Shown one piece after another: positions 38,849 to 50,391 of a stretch of DNA of 64,000 nucleotides (its first letter is position 1; every line of letters begins with the position of its first letter). The notes under the pieces were generated by a model. It saw only the letters and a program-made list of their open reading frames with translations. It searched no databases and was not told the origin of the DNA. The position numbers were made by a program, and so were the translations under genes. Source of the stretch: Helicostylum pulchrum (lineage: Eukaryota; Mucoromycota; Mucoromycetes; Mucorales; Mucoraceae); the NCBI GenBank assembly GCA_025677825.1, contig JAIXMO010000039.1, forward strand, positions 186,001-250,000, given 5' to 3'.

Positions 38849-40728
38849 TTGATTTCAGCTGTCGCTCAATTTACAATACATGTCTTTCTGAAACCTCAAT
38901 TGACAATAAATCCATGTTCGTCAAATTCGGTAACAACATTCAAAAGCAGTACTGCTATATCAGTTAAATTAACTATGATGGAAAGTAACTTGTCTACTGT
39001 TTCTATCGAAAAAATCATCAATATTTTAACAACCACGAGCCGAGTAAAGCAATTGATACTCCCTGAAGCATTTAGTCACAGAGGCATAAAGAAACTGGCT
39101 CATTACCTTAAGCATAATCACTCTGACTTAGAACTTTTAGTACCTAATTGTAATTTTTGCCTAGTTTTATAGAAGACTAACAGGTCCAGATACACCAGCT
39201 CTTAACTATAATATAACTGTATTACCTATTCGTACACCAATAGTTAAATCCTCAAGCTCTGGTGAAGAGCAATGTGGTTTAATCGAAGTAGAACACGACA
39301 AGTATGAAGTACCATATGAAGTTGAAAAAGCTTTGATAGGTGTGAAAAAAACCTTAATGTGGCCATATATAGCTTGTGGTCAAGCAGTACTGAAACGCCG
39401 CCGCATACACCAAACGATGACACTATATCTTATACTTTTCCACTGTCACAAAATACCTGGCACCTGGGGTACCACTCGTTCGCGAAGCACCCACTTATAG
39501 CGAATATCCTTCGATTCAATTGTTTGAAAACAAAAATGTTTTTGAAGAATGGCTAGAAAACAACAGCTCTAAGCATGCTGTCTGGGTCTGCACGAAGACA
39601 GAAAAAAAAGCGGACAAAGAAGTTGTTTTGTATTATTCTTGTGATCATTCCGGTAAACCTATACAATACGCCTGAAGAAAGGTTAAACCGTCTGTCAAAG
39701 TTTGTTGCCCTACAAAATTACGTACTGTAAAGAGAATTAGGGGCTCTGTTTTTTTGAAGTATTTCTGGAAACATGAAAATCACAATCCTAACGCCACTCG
39801 TGATATCGTTGATTTGAGAGTCAGTGAAGAGATTCGCTCTTGGATCGAAGAACATGTTGCGAAGCACATGTATTGGAAAAGCATCAAGGCTCTCCTTCAC
39901 TCGGATCCCGAAGATTTATCTCACGTAAATACTAATGTCTGATATTAATTGAACTTATGCTTACTAACATGGTGTTTAATAGCTTGGAAATATTGCTAAT
40001 GAGCAATCTGGTGCTGCCATACCATTTAACCTTTCGATTAACTGCAAGATGGTAAACAATATTATCAATGCTAATCGATTTACCTTTTTATCTATATTTG
40101 ACCTAGGATGCTACTTTCCACATTAACAATTTGATTAAATCCTACCATAATAGGCTCAATATATACTACCTTGGTAGATCAAGAAATTTACGAGTAGACA
40201 TCTGCTGTATATGCTTTCCCAGATCGTAATTCTTGATTACAGACAGGAGGCTTTGAGGGTTCAATTGGGCTTCCAAAATGTCTTTTGAATGCAGGTGAAA
40301 AAGAAAAAAAACAGGTTGCCGTTAATGTTCAAACTGCTGCGTTTATGATTTACGAGGTAGAAGATACACCAGGATTTTTTTCCTGTCAGTTTTTCAACCC
40401 TGACAGTGATAACATTTATCGAATCTCGGTTGAAAATAACCATATTCGCTCCTGTTCATGCCCTGATTCCATCGGTAATTGCAAGCATATGTTCCTTGTT
40501 TCGAGAATTATGACAATCCCCTTCTCTGTAAGAAAGATAGTAAGCATTTCCCGGGAACCTATCGTCAACAACCGTACTGATGATAAGTCTAGCTATATTT
40601 CAGCTTATGCTGAAAACGCGGAAGAATACTGTGCTTGCTCAAAAAAGGTGTCCAGAGAGTTACAAGTAGCAATACCAACCAGGATTATGTTTTCGTTTCA
40701 GATATGGATAATCAATTCCAATCCTTGA
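38849..40728 (+). pseudogene. Relic of a FAR1/SWIM-type (MULE-like) transposase-related gene
   Basis: Protein-like blocks in several frames on the plus strand, interrupted by stops and shifts. A 107-codon block starts at 38849. A block from about 39175 (GEEQCGLIEVEHDKYEVPYE) changes frame near 39390-39470, and a block with VFEEWLENNSSKHAVWVCTK and VVLYYSCDHSGKP follows. That block hits an in-frame TGA near 39673 and then resumes as VKVCCPTKLR and YFWKHENHNPNATRD. The last block (40285-40728) has IRSCSCPDSIGNCKHMFLVS, a CxC...CxH SWIM zinc finger. The order (WRKY/GCM1-like zinc domain, linker, SWIM) is that of FAR1/MULE-derived genes. No DDE domain can be traced. The exact family is inferred. 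Confidence 0.6.
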
Positions 40729-42500
40729 GAGATTCACTTGCTCGTCCAGCAAGACAAACGTAGACTTTCTTTTTTATACATATAAGCAATTAATTTTAGA
40801 AATTATAGCCTTCCGTGCGTGTTAATTCGAAAATAATAGGTAAGTCTTTATAATATGTCAGTTTAAGAACTTAATATAGTCTGTAAAAAAGTATGATTTT
40901 GCACAATAAAAACATTTGAGCTTATACATGAATTACTTTGTACTTGTAAAAAGACTTCGCAAAAAAAGTTAGTCGATTTTTTAGTAACGAGTGGAGAATT
41001 TCGGAGTGGTGCCTGTATTTGGAAGTTTTTATCACGTAATACATAATACGCAGAGAAAAAACAAAAAAAGGAACGATATAAGTTTGTTTAAATTAAATAA
41101 TATAGCTAAGTTTTTAGTTTTTCTATTAGACCATTGAGAGGCCCTTTTATTGTGTACATACCCAATGTTTTTTTTTGTTTTTTCTTGTAAATCATACTAA
41201 TGTTACACCTAAATTAACTTCCCTGGTTCTTGTCACACAAACTTGAGCCAAAATTATAAATACCTCTCTTTCCTTTTTCTTTCAAATAAACTTAACTTAT
41301 GTAGACTTAAAATATCTTAGTGTTCACTTATTTGGTTTTTCTATATCCCTTTATTTTATCTTTCATCGCTTGGCTACCATCTGTATTAAATTACATTTCT
41401 CAGTCACCTTTCTAAAGATTTATTGCTGATATACACTCCAAAGAGTCCTAAACTATTATTTTTATCTAAGCTTTTGCTTTATACGATTTATTGTATTACC
41501 CTCTCTCTATCACTTTGTCTGATTATCCCCTTGTTTTAATAACATTATTGATAACCCCTTTGTGAAGACTAGACGTCTTAATACCATTTCGCCTTAATTT
41601 AAATAAATAAGCTACGTAACTAGTTGACAACTATATAGTCTGGTGCTCACTCTAATCTGAACTCTTATTATAATTAACTTCGTGTTTTATTATAATATCC
41701 TTCTCAAAACCTACACTTCTTAATTTATTCCCGAGTTGTATCACTATGTGTGAGATCAATATATCAACTGCGATGTTTTTTTTTCGATGCACAGTAAGGA
41801 AATACTTCCGTGGGCAAAGTCAACAAATCATTTTTTGATAAATATGTGTACAAAAAAATATCACTGCGTTGACGTGTTATATACTTTATTCATAAAGCAT
41901 AATATCAACTAGAAGAAGTCCTCTTGTAATAAAAACATACATAACTATACAATTTACAATGCCTTTGAAACTATTTTTCGACTCCTCCTGTTAAAGATTG
42001 ATACAAATCATTTTTTAATATATCGTCAATTTCTCGATCATTTTTACAAAAAAAAAGTTTTTATATATAATCGATCAGCTTTGCTTTAGTGCTGTATGTT
42101 AAATATATTTTTCATCAATATTATTTTTTAGAAAATAAAATAAAAACACAAAAGATACAAGAAAGTAATCAGTCGCAAAATTAGATATCAGTTTATTTAA
42201 TGTGAAAAAGGTAGAAGTTTATATAGCTTTTTCATGTCTGAGTTTACAGATAAAATAAGTGCGTTTGTATCACGCTAAAGTGCCATACTTTCCATATCTA
42301 ATTCCCTGCCGTGATTATATAATCCAGTCTTTCGGACAAGACAAGCAATTATGCAAATCCTCTAATCCTGTATCCAGACATCAGTTATTACTGGACGATG
42401 TTGATAAGGCTTAGTTAAAATAAATATATTAGTCATAATGGTTAAAGTCGTGATATAATTAAGTATGTGTAAATATATATGAGAATATATATCTGTATAT
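40729..42500. other. AT-rich intergenic, no gene seen
   Basis: Very AT-rich with many stops in all frames. No gene, hairpin or repeat unit stands out, and it lies between two transposon relics. Confidence 0.5.
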
Positions 42501-44144
42501 GTGCTTGATCACATCACTATTAATTTGTGGAAAGAGTATGCCAATGAGCACTTCTACTTGATTGCCAGAGAGCTCAAAGAAAGAAATCTTTCATTCAGGA
42601 AAGAAGAACCCCCTTCCTCTTCAGTTCAGTCAGGCCCAAGTACTGCTCATGTTGAAGAACAGTACAGGAAAATGTTTATTTCAACAAAGAAAAGTTTGCG
42701 AAAAGATCTTCCTGAGGAAATAGAGAACGTAGTCAAAACTAAATTGGAAGTATCTCTTAAGAATGCAAGTGATCATCATGTCCACTTTTTATTCATAGTA
42801 AATTCTATAGCTATTGTCCTGAAGACTTTGACTTTTGTTGATAACAATGGTGATTTAAGTCTTGAAACATCTTGCGGGTACAATGTATTACAAGTGCTTC
42901 CTGATAAATTTATCCGAAAGAATGATATAAAACCTGTATTCTCATCATTAACACTCCCCCATAATATTCCGGGCGAGTATCAAAGAGAGCTAGAAGATTT
43001 GTTCACTGATCAACACTTGTCTCTGATCAACTCTCATTTATTTGGCTCATATGCCCAACAAAGAAACCTGGAAAGGCATCCTTTGGAAAAGTTCTTGTAG
43101 TCTCCCACTAGTACAGTTACAGATAAGGAAGCAGATATTGAGTTGGTAAGATATAGTTTCTACTCTCTCAATCAAAAATAATTAACAAGCATGCTTTGTA
43201 GGATCTCTTCGATGTAACTAAGCCTGACAATGAATCTTCTCGCTCACGTATAAAGAGTCTAAAGTCAATGACTAAGCATCTCTTATTCTCTCTTGAAGGG
43301 CCTACAGCTGTAGGAGATATACAAAAGGAGATCCCTGATGCAACTGAAAAGGAGGTGACAACTGTAAACCTGTTGATTCAAACGTTGAAGCCGTATATAC
43401 CTGACAAGAAAAACCGTTTTGTAATCGATTATCAGCTACCTTTCTGCTTACTAGCAAACGATATATTACATATCACAGGCTATACAAAGTTTACCCGTTC
43501 ACTTTTCCCTACACCACGACCAACAAAGCTTCAAGCACTGGAAATTAATGCCATCATTATTATATCAGATGTTAACATCAGAGCCTAATGCTTTTAGTAT
43601 CGCTGATTTTGGTAACAAAAATTTGATTCGGTTGAATACGCGAGATCAAACAAGGATGCTGTGTTTTGCTCGATCTTTGATATGGCACAAATTAAGAAAA
43701 GTTGAGAATCATTTAATCTTTCTTTCGCTCAAAACATCAAGATATTACCAGGTATGAAAGCCTGTAGAGTATTGGGCTCAAAACTAGTAAAAAAAAGTCG
43801 GTGGTGCTGCAGAAAAAGAGCCTACTAGCTATATATCTCGTATTTTGAATAATCCTGTAGTCATAGAAGAAAGTAAAAAGGATCTTTCTGATTTGAAACA
43901 AGCGGTGGATACTCTTCAGAATAAAATCAACAACTTGAAGGAAGAGTTATGGATCTTGTATAAGTCTGATCTGGTAATGAATCTGACTGAATTGAAGGAT
44001 GGCAATAAAGATGATTCGATAACCAGACTCAAAGCTACTAAAAAAAAGCGACAAGAGGCGTATCAAGCTATTCAAGTATGTCGATCTAGCAAAGCTGCCT
44101 TGAGTGAAGAACTTTACTACAAAAGGAACGCTAATCTTATTTAA
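42501..44144 (+). pseudogene. Broken gene of an unidentified mobile-element family
   Basis: Starts as a 199-codon frame (42501-43100, first codon TTG, so the true start is not established) with SLTLPHNIPGEYQRELEDLF. A TAG at 43098-43100 interrupts it, but the same frame continues (SPTSTVTDKEADIEL) to a normal intron (about 43147-43200) and resumes as DLFDVTKPDNESSRSRIKSL. Near 43545-43560 the frame shifts (LQALEINA to LLYQMLTSEPNAFSIADFG), then shifts again around 43680 to a frame with another TGA (FDMAQIKKS, then FAQNIKILPGMKACRVLG). It ends with a coiled-coil-like C-terminus (VDTLQNKINNLKEELWIL, ending KRNANLI). I do not recognise the family. The multiple breaks and the transposon-rich setting suggest a dead element gene. 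Confidence 0.5.
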
Positions 44145-44253
44145 CACTATAAAAAAAGTAGATAGGCAAAGGTGTAAAAAAAGAGGGAAAGATATAAAAA
44201 AAAAAAGAGGCAAATACGTAAAAGAAAAAAAAGAGGACAACTGTTTTTTAAAA

Positions 44254-44395
44254 AAAAACTCACTTGGTACCAGCAGAGGTGAAAACAGAGTGGTACCTGG
44301 TACCAAACCAATCATTTTTTGGAAATCGAAAAAAAGAGCAGTCCCTGGTACCAGATACCACTCTGTTTTTACTTCTGGTACCAAGTGAGTTTTTG
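44254..44395. mobile_element. 142-bp palindromic MITE-like element
   Basis: Left arm AAAAACTCACTTGGTACCAG (from about 44254) is matched by its reverse complement CTGGTACCAAGTGAGTTTTT at the right edge (to about 44395). The arms continue inwards for about 50 bp (AACAGAGTGGTACCTGGTACC against GGTACCAGATACCACTCTGTT) with a few mismatches. The unpaired centre is about 40 bp. It carries no gene. The size, near-complete palindrome and place 110 bp after a broken element gene suggest a MITE or a terminal structure of that element. Confidence 0.75.
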
Positions 44396-45590
44396 ACTAT
44401 CATAAAAATAAAAATAAAAAAACGGTTATAAAATATTAGAACTAATAATCGTACGTTATAGATCCCTTACTCTCAAGCAGCACAAAGTTGTCTTATTTAG
44501 AAGTTGGTCAACGTAAATTGGGTATATTAAGTTATGAATACAAGGAAATGATTGATGCCAAAGGAAAAAGTTAAACGTCACCACCCAAATTTCCTAATAT
44601 GGAAAAAACGACACCCACCTCTTAGGTGGAGAAGTTTCATTTAATCGTGTTTGGGGTTTTATCTTAAACTATTAATTTGTTACTACAATGATTGTAATGC
44701 TACTGCTTGCTTGTGGTTCGAAAATCATAATGTGATAGCTGTAGTTATCACAGAAAAATTATAAATAACGATGTGTTCACTTTGTGCCAATGATATAACG
44801 CACATGATGTATTTAATATCGATGTACATGTAATACGGAGTAAGTATCTATACTTTTGCAGCCTTTTTCAATAAAGATTTCTATAGACAATCTTTAATAT
44901 TTTATTTGAAGAGGATAAAAATAAGAGGATAAAGATAAGAAAGAAAAAACTAAGATCAGTGAGGAAGAAGAAAAGTAAAATTAATAAATAATAATCTAGT
45001 TGGTGAGATCTAATATAGAAATAATTAGTTACATTATGTTTAATGGCTCTCCTTTTTTTTTTTTTTCGCTAAACGTGTAAATAGAACGCGTATTTTGTGG
45101 AAACAAAATTATATTTCTACCTCTGTTGCAAGAAAGAGAGTAAATCCCTACAATTGAGCAATTTTATATTGATATTTTTCCTGACACTCTTTCCCTGTTT
45201 ATAGCAAAATATAGTTAATAATGATGGTTACCGTAGCTGTTCTGATCATTATGATACCATCAATGAGCTCGGGAATCATCTATTGGAACTAGGCTTCTTG
45301 AATTTGTATATCATAATAGTTTTTATTAGCACCCAAAACAAGACCAGAAGTGGACAATAGCTTTAAAAGTCTTAAGAATGAAAACAAATGAACTCTTTCA
45401 AAAAAAAAAAAAAAAAAAAATCTATCGGGACCCTTACCCTCTCTTCCTTGCTCGAGAGTCAGGTAGACGGATTAAAGTTTATAAAGAAATTATCCATTTA
45501 AGGATTCTGTAAAAAGGAATCAAAAATAAACTTTCATAAAAAAAAACGAGCGTTCATTGACTGTGTGAAGACCTAATGTCTTCCAAAAAT
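44396..45590. other. Intergenic between MITE and Harbinger element
   Basis: No coding frame. A small hairpin, CCACCTCTTAGGTGG, sits near 44616, and A/T homopolymers are frequent (A20 near 45401). Flank of the Harbinger element. Confidence 0.45.
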
Positions 45591-45662
45591 TTATTGGGTG
45601 TTAAAAAAAAACCGAAATATAAACTTCAGGTACCCGTTACCCTATAAAAAAAAACCGATCCT

Positions 45663-46106
45663 TTGAAAGCTGGACAGCGGTATAAAAAAAAGACAGATAG
45701 ATATATCAACATATCGTCTGAGTACGATGCGAAAGCTATGGAGCTGCATTTGAGAATTCGTACTCCAAGCGAACAAAAAGAAAAGTGGAAACGTATGGTA
45801 AGAGCATTCAAGGAGGAATTTACCAGACGTCACACGACTGGAGCAGCTGGTAATACACCAGATATGGTGTACGAGAAGCTCGAAGAACTTTTGTTGCAAT
45901 ATCTCACTATCCTGCCACCTATTGCATACAGCTCCTACAGGAGAAGCTTCGAATCAAACTCTTCTGCGCCAGTTGCTACCTCTTCTGTGCCAGTTGCTGA
46001 GAATGAGCGTCCTGAAGCTTCTCGGGATACGGAACCCCCTTCGACCAGAAGAGGAACGGTAACATCTCCCCCCGCTAGTATCCTTTCCACCAATGCGCCC
46101 CCATAA
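45663..46106 (+). CDS. Harbinger partner protein (Myb/SANT-like), 5' end uncertain
   Basis: DNA-binding helper of the Harbinger transposase. The 147-codon frame contains TPSEQKEKWKRMVRAFKEEF, the third-helix region of a Myb/SANT-like domain (the QxxxKWK pattern of Harbinger partner proteins), followed by a Ser/Pro/Thr-rich tail. The first tryptophan of the domain is missing and the frame opens at a TTG, so an upstream exon is probably absent or destroyed. It faces the transposase 3' end, 192 bp away (46107-46298). Confidence 0.6.
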   Translation: MKAGQRYKKKTDRYINISSEYDAKAMELHLRIRTPSEQKEKWKRMVRAFKEEFTRRHTTGAAGNTPDMVYEKLEELLLQYLTILPPIAYSSYRRSFESNSSAPVATSSVPVAENERPEASRDTEPPSTRRGTVTSPPASILSTNAPP

Positions 46107-46298
46107 CACCAAGACGGTGCCAAGAAGCAAGTCTACCCGATACGGAGACTATGCTAAACCGTATTGTCGATAGAGAACATGTGTTTCGACAAGGTATCTT
46201 TCGGGAATTTAGGGAGCACACAGAGTCGCAATCAATAAACAATAAAAAAAAAGAATATAATATCATACATTATTTATAACAAAATTATACATTAATTT

Positions 46299-47766
46299 TT
46301 ATTGAGTGCTAAACCATCGGTTCAATTTGTCTCTTCTCGCACGAACGGATCTAGGGATATTATCCTCGTTTTCATTTTCTCCTTCGTCTTCTCCTTCTTC
46401 TTCAACCGATCCCATTTCGTTTGGAATTTGAAAATCAAAATCAGGATCATCGATATTGATACAGATGCTGTGCAGTATACATGCTGCAGTGATAACATAA
46501 CAAACGTCAGTGATATCTCTCATGTATACATGCTTGCTAATGAATCGCCATCTAGCAGAAAGCAATCCAAAGGCCCTTTCGACGGTCATTCTTGCAGACG
46601 AATGCACTTTGTTGAACCTTCTTTTGGCAATAGCATCCGGGGAGTTACCGATGGTCTTTGTTATTGGATACGGGACGATCACGTTACTCGAAAGAGCATA
46701 AGCAGAATCTAGAAAATCCATATACATAAATACTTTAAAGTCAGTGTATACAATTATCAATAATTATTGGTTAAACAGTTTTCTGCCTGCGAGAATGTAT
46801 CCATCATAGGAAAAAAAGATTTGTGGACGTCACAAGAATACCGTGAATACCTCGGTCCATTTGAATGCAGCAGCATCGTGTGTACAACCTATTTAATGTC
46901 ATCAGCATGGTAGTCGATATTTAATAAATTAGTTTTAAATCATACCAGAGTCTCCAACCCGAATGTACGTGAAACGACATTTATCGTCGCATACTGCTGT
47001 CAGCTTCATCGCGAAGTTACCCTTTCTATCTCGCCAATGTTCCGGATGAACCCTTGGTAATTCAATGATCACATTTTTACCATCGAGTGCACCAATAACA
47101 TTAGGCAAACGACAGAGCGACCCTTCTTCCGGACCTTGTGGCCATTCAAAGCCTGTGTATATAGCCTGAACCCTTTTTTGATCGACAGGCCAACTAATAT
47201 TGTTTCCATAGACTCCTCCAATTGCAATGAGGGATCTACGGAAAAAGCTGATGTAACTTCCATGGGATACACCAAAAGCAACGTCACTGGTTCCGTATCC
47301 AAGATGACAGTTAGCTAGCCGGCAGATAGCACAAGAGATTTGTATATACACTGGTATGCTATTGTGCGCTCTCAAATCAAAAGCTGGATGCTGGATGCTG
47401 GCTGAGATCATTAACCAGTCTTTCAAAACTGGCAAGATTCATTCGGTACATCGCACCAAAACTCGTACGCGAATTGTCATCGTTTGCAAGAAATGGGCGA
47501 GTAATCGTCCAGTAATGAAGCTTGCTGAATGATACATTTCTTGTTGATGGGATAGCACGAGTTGAACGTGTGCCAACTATCATGAAAGGCAATGCGTCAA
47601 AAATACCAGAATAGCAATAAAGAAACGCTTCTCGGTTCAAGTTATTTTCGAGTTCATTTTCAGTGAAGTAAGAATAAACGGCTGCAGAACATGTGTTCGT
47701 TAAAAGCACTGAATCCTCGTAAGTGATAGCAAGCTGTTGCAAGAATAATTCTGCGTATGTAGACAT
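46299..47766 (-). pseudogene. Harbinger transposase (HARBI1-like DDE), frameshifted
   Basis: DDE_Tnp_4-type transposase. The start is probably the ATG at 47766 (MSTYAELFLQQL). The N-terminal part includes FGAMYRMNLASFERLV. A 7-bp tandem duplication (GCTGGAT twice, 47383-47396) shifts the frame within a QHPA motif; the other frame then continues. Catalytic blocks seen: NVIGALDGKNVII (first Asp), IRVGDSG joined over an intron to a THDAAAF block (second Asp), and VERAFGLLSARWRF (Glu). A further frame change occurs between about 46800 and 46850. The last intron would need a GC donor (GCAGAA). Not a functional enzyme as it stands. Confidence 0.8.
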
Positions 47767-47901
47767 TTCAAAAATAATCAGACAAAAATTAAATCCTGAT
47801 GTCATAGAGTACTCGTAATTAGGAATATAATTGCCTTATTGAGGGGGGAGTATTTTGTCCTAAGATAGTTAAAAAAAAATTGGGTGTCCAAGGGCACCCA
47901 A

Positions 47902-48407
47902 AATTATTTGAATCAGATGCAAAATTCATCAAGTTAATTACATTTCTGTTTTATAGCCCCTTCCTACGGTTATACGGCCCTTTCCTAAAGAGTCCAACGA
48001 TCTAGTTATGTGCTTCCACTCTTCGAATCCTCGGCCAATTGAACGCACGTTTAAACGCTTACACCAGTGTCTCTTGCATGCTTCTCCGATCCATTGATAA
48101 TTCTCATTATCTGGAATAAATACTATAAAATATTTTTTGTGCAAACTAAAAATTTCCACTCTCTTAATTGGTAGCATTGCTATATAGCGGGTACCATTGT
48201 AAATCTCTCGACGGGAGGTTTTTCTTTATTATCAAGTATGTATTCGAGCTGTTCATTTAAAAATATTATACACCAGGACTAATATTTCAAGATGTTTACG
48301 CATGATTTTTGTTTAAGACCAAAAATCCATTGGTCACAGTCACGATAAACTCTTTTTTTTTTTTGTAAAAACAATTTTTTTTCCTTTACACTTAAACAGT
48401 TCCACTC
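47902..48407. other. Intergenic, TRM10 promoter side
   Basis: Holds a 79-codon minus-strand frame (47938-48177, MLPIKRVEIFSLHKKYFIVF) of no recognised family, which may be a leftover of the element. A poly-T tract just before 48408 is typical of the promoters here. Confidence 0.4.
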
Positions 48408-49502
48408 ATGTCAGAACCAGTACCAACATCACCACCTCCTTCGACAACACCGGAAAAAGAACCCAAGGGAAACATTAGGATCTTTTTAGGAAAGGAATAC
48501 GATGTGACGGACCCAAAGTTTGCTGGTTTAAGTAAGAATGCTATTAAAAAGATTTTGCGAGAGGAATTATGGCAAGAGTCTAAAGCAGACCGTACCAAAG
48601 AAAAGCGAGCTAAACATAAACGTAAACGTAATGAACGTCGACAACTTGTCGAAGACGGTGTATTAGATCCTTTACCTAAACGACCCAAATCCAAATATAT
48701 GACGGTTGGCAAAGTAAACGTCGTGTTAGACTGTGCCTTCTCTGACCTTATGAACGAAAAAGAAATCAGTTCCATGCGTCAACAGATTTGTCGTTGTTAT
48801 AGCGCAAATGTGCGTGCAGAAAAAGAATCCATGCCGATTACAATTACTTCTTTTGATGATACTTTAAAGAAAATCATGGATGAAAAGGCACCTTCTTGGA
48901 CCAATTGGAGAAATTTTGAGGCTACTTCTGAGCCTTTAGAGACCAAGTTTCCTAACAAAGAAGATTTGGTATATCTTTCTGCCGATTCAGATAATGTAGC
49001 TCACGATTTGGAGGATGGGAAGACATATATTATTGGTGGTATTGTAGATAAAAACAGACACAAGGTATAGGGATTTTTTTTTGAAAAAAAAAAAAAACTA
49101 CTGAAAACGTAAACTGTTATATATACTAAGAAAAAAAAATATACATGTATAGAATTTATGTAATGATAAGGCAAAGGAACTTGGTATCAAAACTGCTCAG
49201 TTACCTATTGGAGATTATATCCGTTTAGCTTCTAGAAAAGTATTAACTGTCAATCAAGGTAAATCAGTGTTTAAAATATTATGCATACATTGTGTCCTTA
49301 ATGGTGGTTTTTTTCATATCCAGTTTTTGAGATTATGATCAAGTGGCTCGATTGTCGTGATTGGGAAAAGGCATTTTTAGAAGTTATTCCTGAACGTAAA
49401 TTAAAAAAGAGCACAATTATTAAAAACGGTGTAGAAGTAGAAGTAGAAGTAGAGGAATCAGAGGAAGAAGAAGATTTTACTGAAGAGACAGATAATGCAT
49501 AA
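48408..49502 (+). CDS. TRM10: tRNA (guanine(9)-N1)-methyltransferase
   Basis: SPOUT-class enzyme that methylates G9 of tRNAs with SAM. Three exons (48408-49064, 49153-49258, 49324-49502) give 313 aa. A basic N-terminal region ([15 protein letters not shown]) precedes the catalytic domain. The domain has [41 protein letters not shown] continuing after the intron with [20 protein letters not shown] (the Trm10 SAM/knot motif), then [17 protein letters not shown]. The tail is acidic ([14 protein letters not shown]). The 3' end faces MED28 with 54 bp between stops. Confidence 0.95.
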
Positions 49503-49556
49503 TGTATTTATATTTTGTACAGGTTTATTTATTATCATGTAAAAATAAATAAAAAA

Positions 49557-50225
49557 TTAGACTTCTTCAAATTCGACATCATCGTCATCGTTGTCGTCGC
49601 CGTCATCGTCGTCTTCGTCATTGTCTTTAAGGTTGTCTTTCTTTTTTATTTCACTATTAGGTATTTCGTCAGCAACTATCTCTCCTTCTTGAATAATAGG
49701 TGGTGCTGCTTCAACTACAGTAGTAGTAGCTGGCCTTGGCTGTCCTTCAAAATCAGTACCGTCCGTTCGAAGTGCTATTGCATTTTTACCATTCTCTATT
49801 AACTCTGGTATTTTACTATTCCATTCATCCAACTTTGTAGCATATTTCGTAATCATATTGGTTTTAATATCAATATCTCGTTGTATTAACATATTTGCCT
49901 GTAAAAAAAAAAAAAGTTAAAACAAAAACAAAAAAAGTATAGGATGTCAAATATTACCTCTTTAATAGCTAATGGTCTATCCGCAAGTGCATCTAATCGT
50001 ACTTGTCTTAAATAATTCTCAAGTTCGAGGAATGTAGTCTTTAGCGACTTCAATTGGGTATCAAAACCTATATATATTTTCCATCAGCATAACAAGTTTT
50101 TAAAAAAGAAAAGCGCATATCGTTATACCGTCGTTTTCTTCTTCTTTTAGTTGTTGGGGATCTGATAATACAGAGTCTAAACAGTCGTCAAAAGACTTTG
50201 CTAGTTCATCTACTAATTTACTCAT
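49557..50225 (-). CDS. MED28: Mediator complex subunit 28
   Basis: Predicted head-module subunit of the RNA polymerase II Mediator. Three exons (50129-50225, 49958-50067, 49557-49898) give 182 aa. It opens with KLVDELAKSFDDCLDSVL, like the LVDELExSFExC start of animal MED28, followed by an all-helical region (QLKSLKTTFLELENYLRQVR, RPLAIKEANMLIQRDI, KYATKLDEWNSKIPELI) in the same order and spacing as MED28. The C-terminus is acidic, ending in a run of Asp. Identification rests on a weakly conserved helical pattern; another coiled-coil Mediator subunit is the main alternative. Confidence 0.7.
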
Positions 50226-50391
50226 TATGTACAAAAATAAAGGTACGCAATTAACCTCAACAGACAGGCGTTAGATAAAAAGGTGTGGCTTATGTGACTG
50301 CATTTACTTTGAAGCGTATCTTTTTAGTTTTCGTACTTTTTTTTTTTTTTTTTTCTGTTCTTTTTTATTTATATACAAGTTTTTCTTTTTA
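50226..50391. promoter_or_regulatory. 166-bp divergent promoter MED28 / EBP2
   Basis: Only 166 bp separate the two divergent start codons, so a shared bidirectional promoter is likely. The EBP2 side has a T14-T15 tract (about 50339-50354) and a pyrimidine-rich leader. Confidence 0.6.

Larger units (their letters stand above)
45594..47901. mobile_element. PIF/Harbinger DNA transposon (degenerate, two genes)
   Basis: Contains the two genes typical of the superfamily: a DDE transposase (minus) and a Myb/SANT-like partner protein (plus), arranged tail to tail. Ends are uncertain. TTGGGTG at 45594-45600 and its inverse CACCCAA at 47895-47901 are candidate terminal repeats, but they are short and no identical 3-bp target duplication flanks them. 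An alternative outer pair, GGTACCCG near 45631 and CGGGTACC near 48188, is equally weak. The coordinates given are therefore a best guess around the genes. Confidence 0.6.

Noticed and set aside
40255..40275. GGTTCAATTG resembling a tRNA T-loop
   Set aside because: No matching acceptor stem or anticodon arm in the surrounding sequence; it lies inside the SWIM relic.
44104..44388. Overlapping plus and minus ORFs (94 and 145 codons) across the palindrome
   Set aside because: Both arise from A/T-rich sequence and the inverted repeat; no coding signal.
34125..48407. Possibility of a biosynthetic cluster or a novel defence-like system in the gene-poor block
   Set aside because: Apart from one Ecl1-like gene, only transposon relics and non-coding DNA are found; no co-oriented set of intact enzymes exists.
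48392..48775. 127-codon minus-strand ORF
   Set aside because: Antisense to TRM10 exon 1, whose plus-strand protein is clearly conserved.
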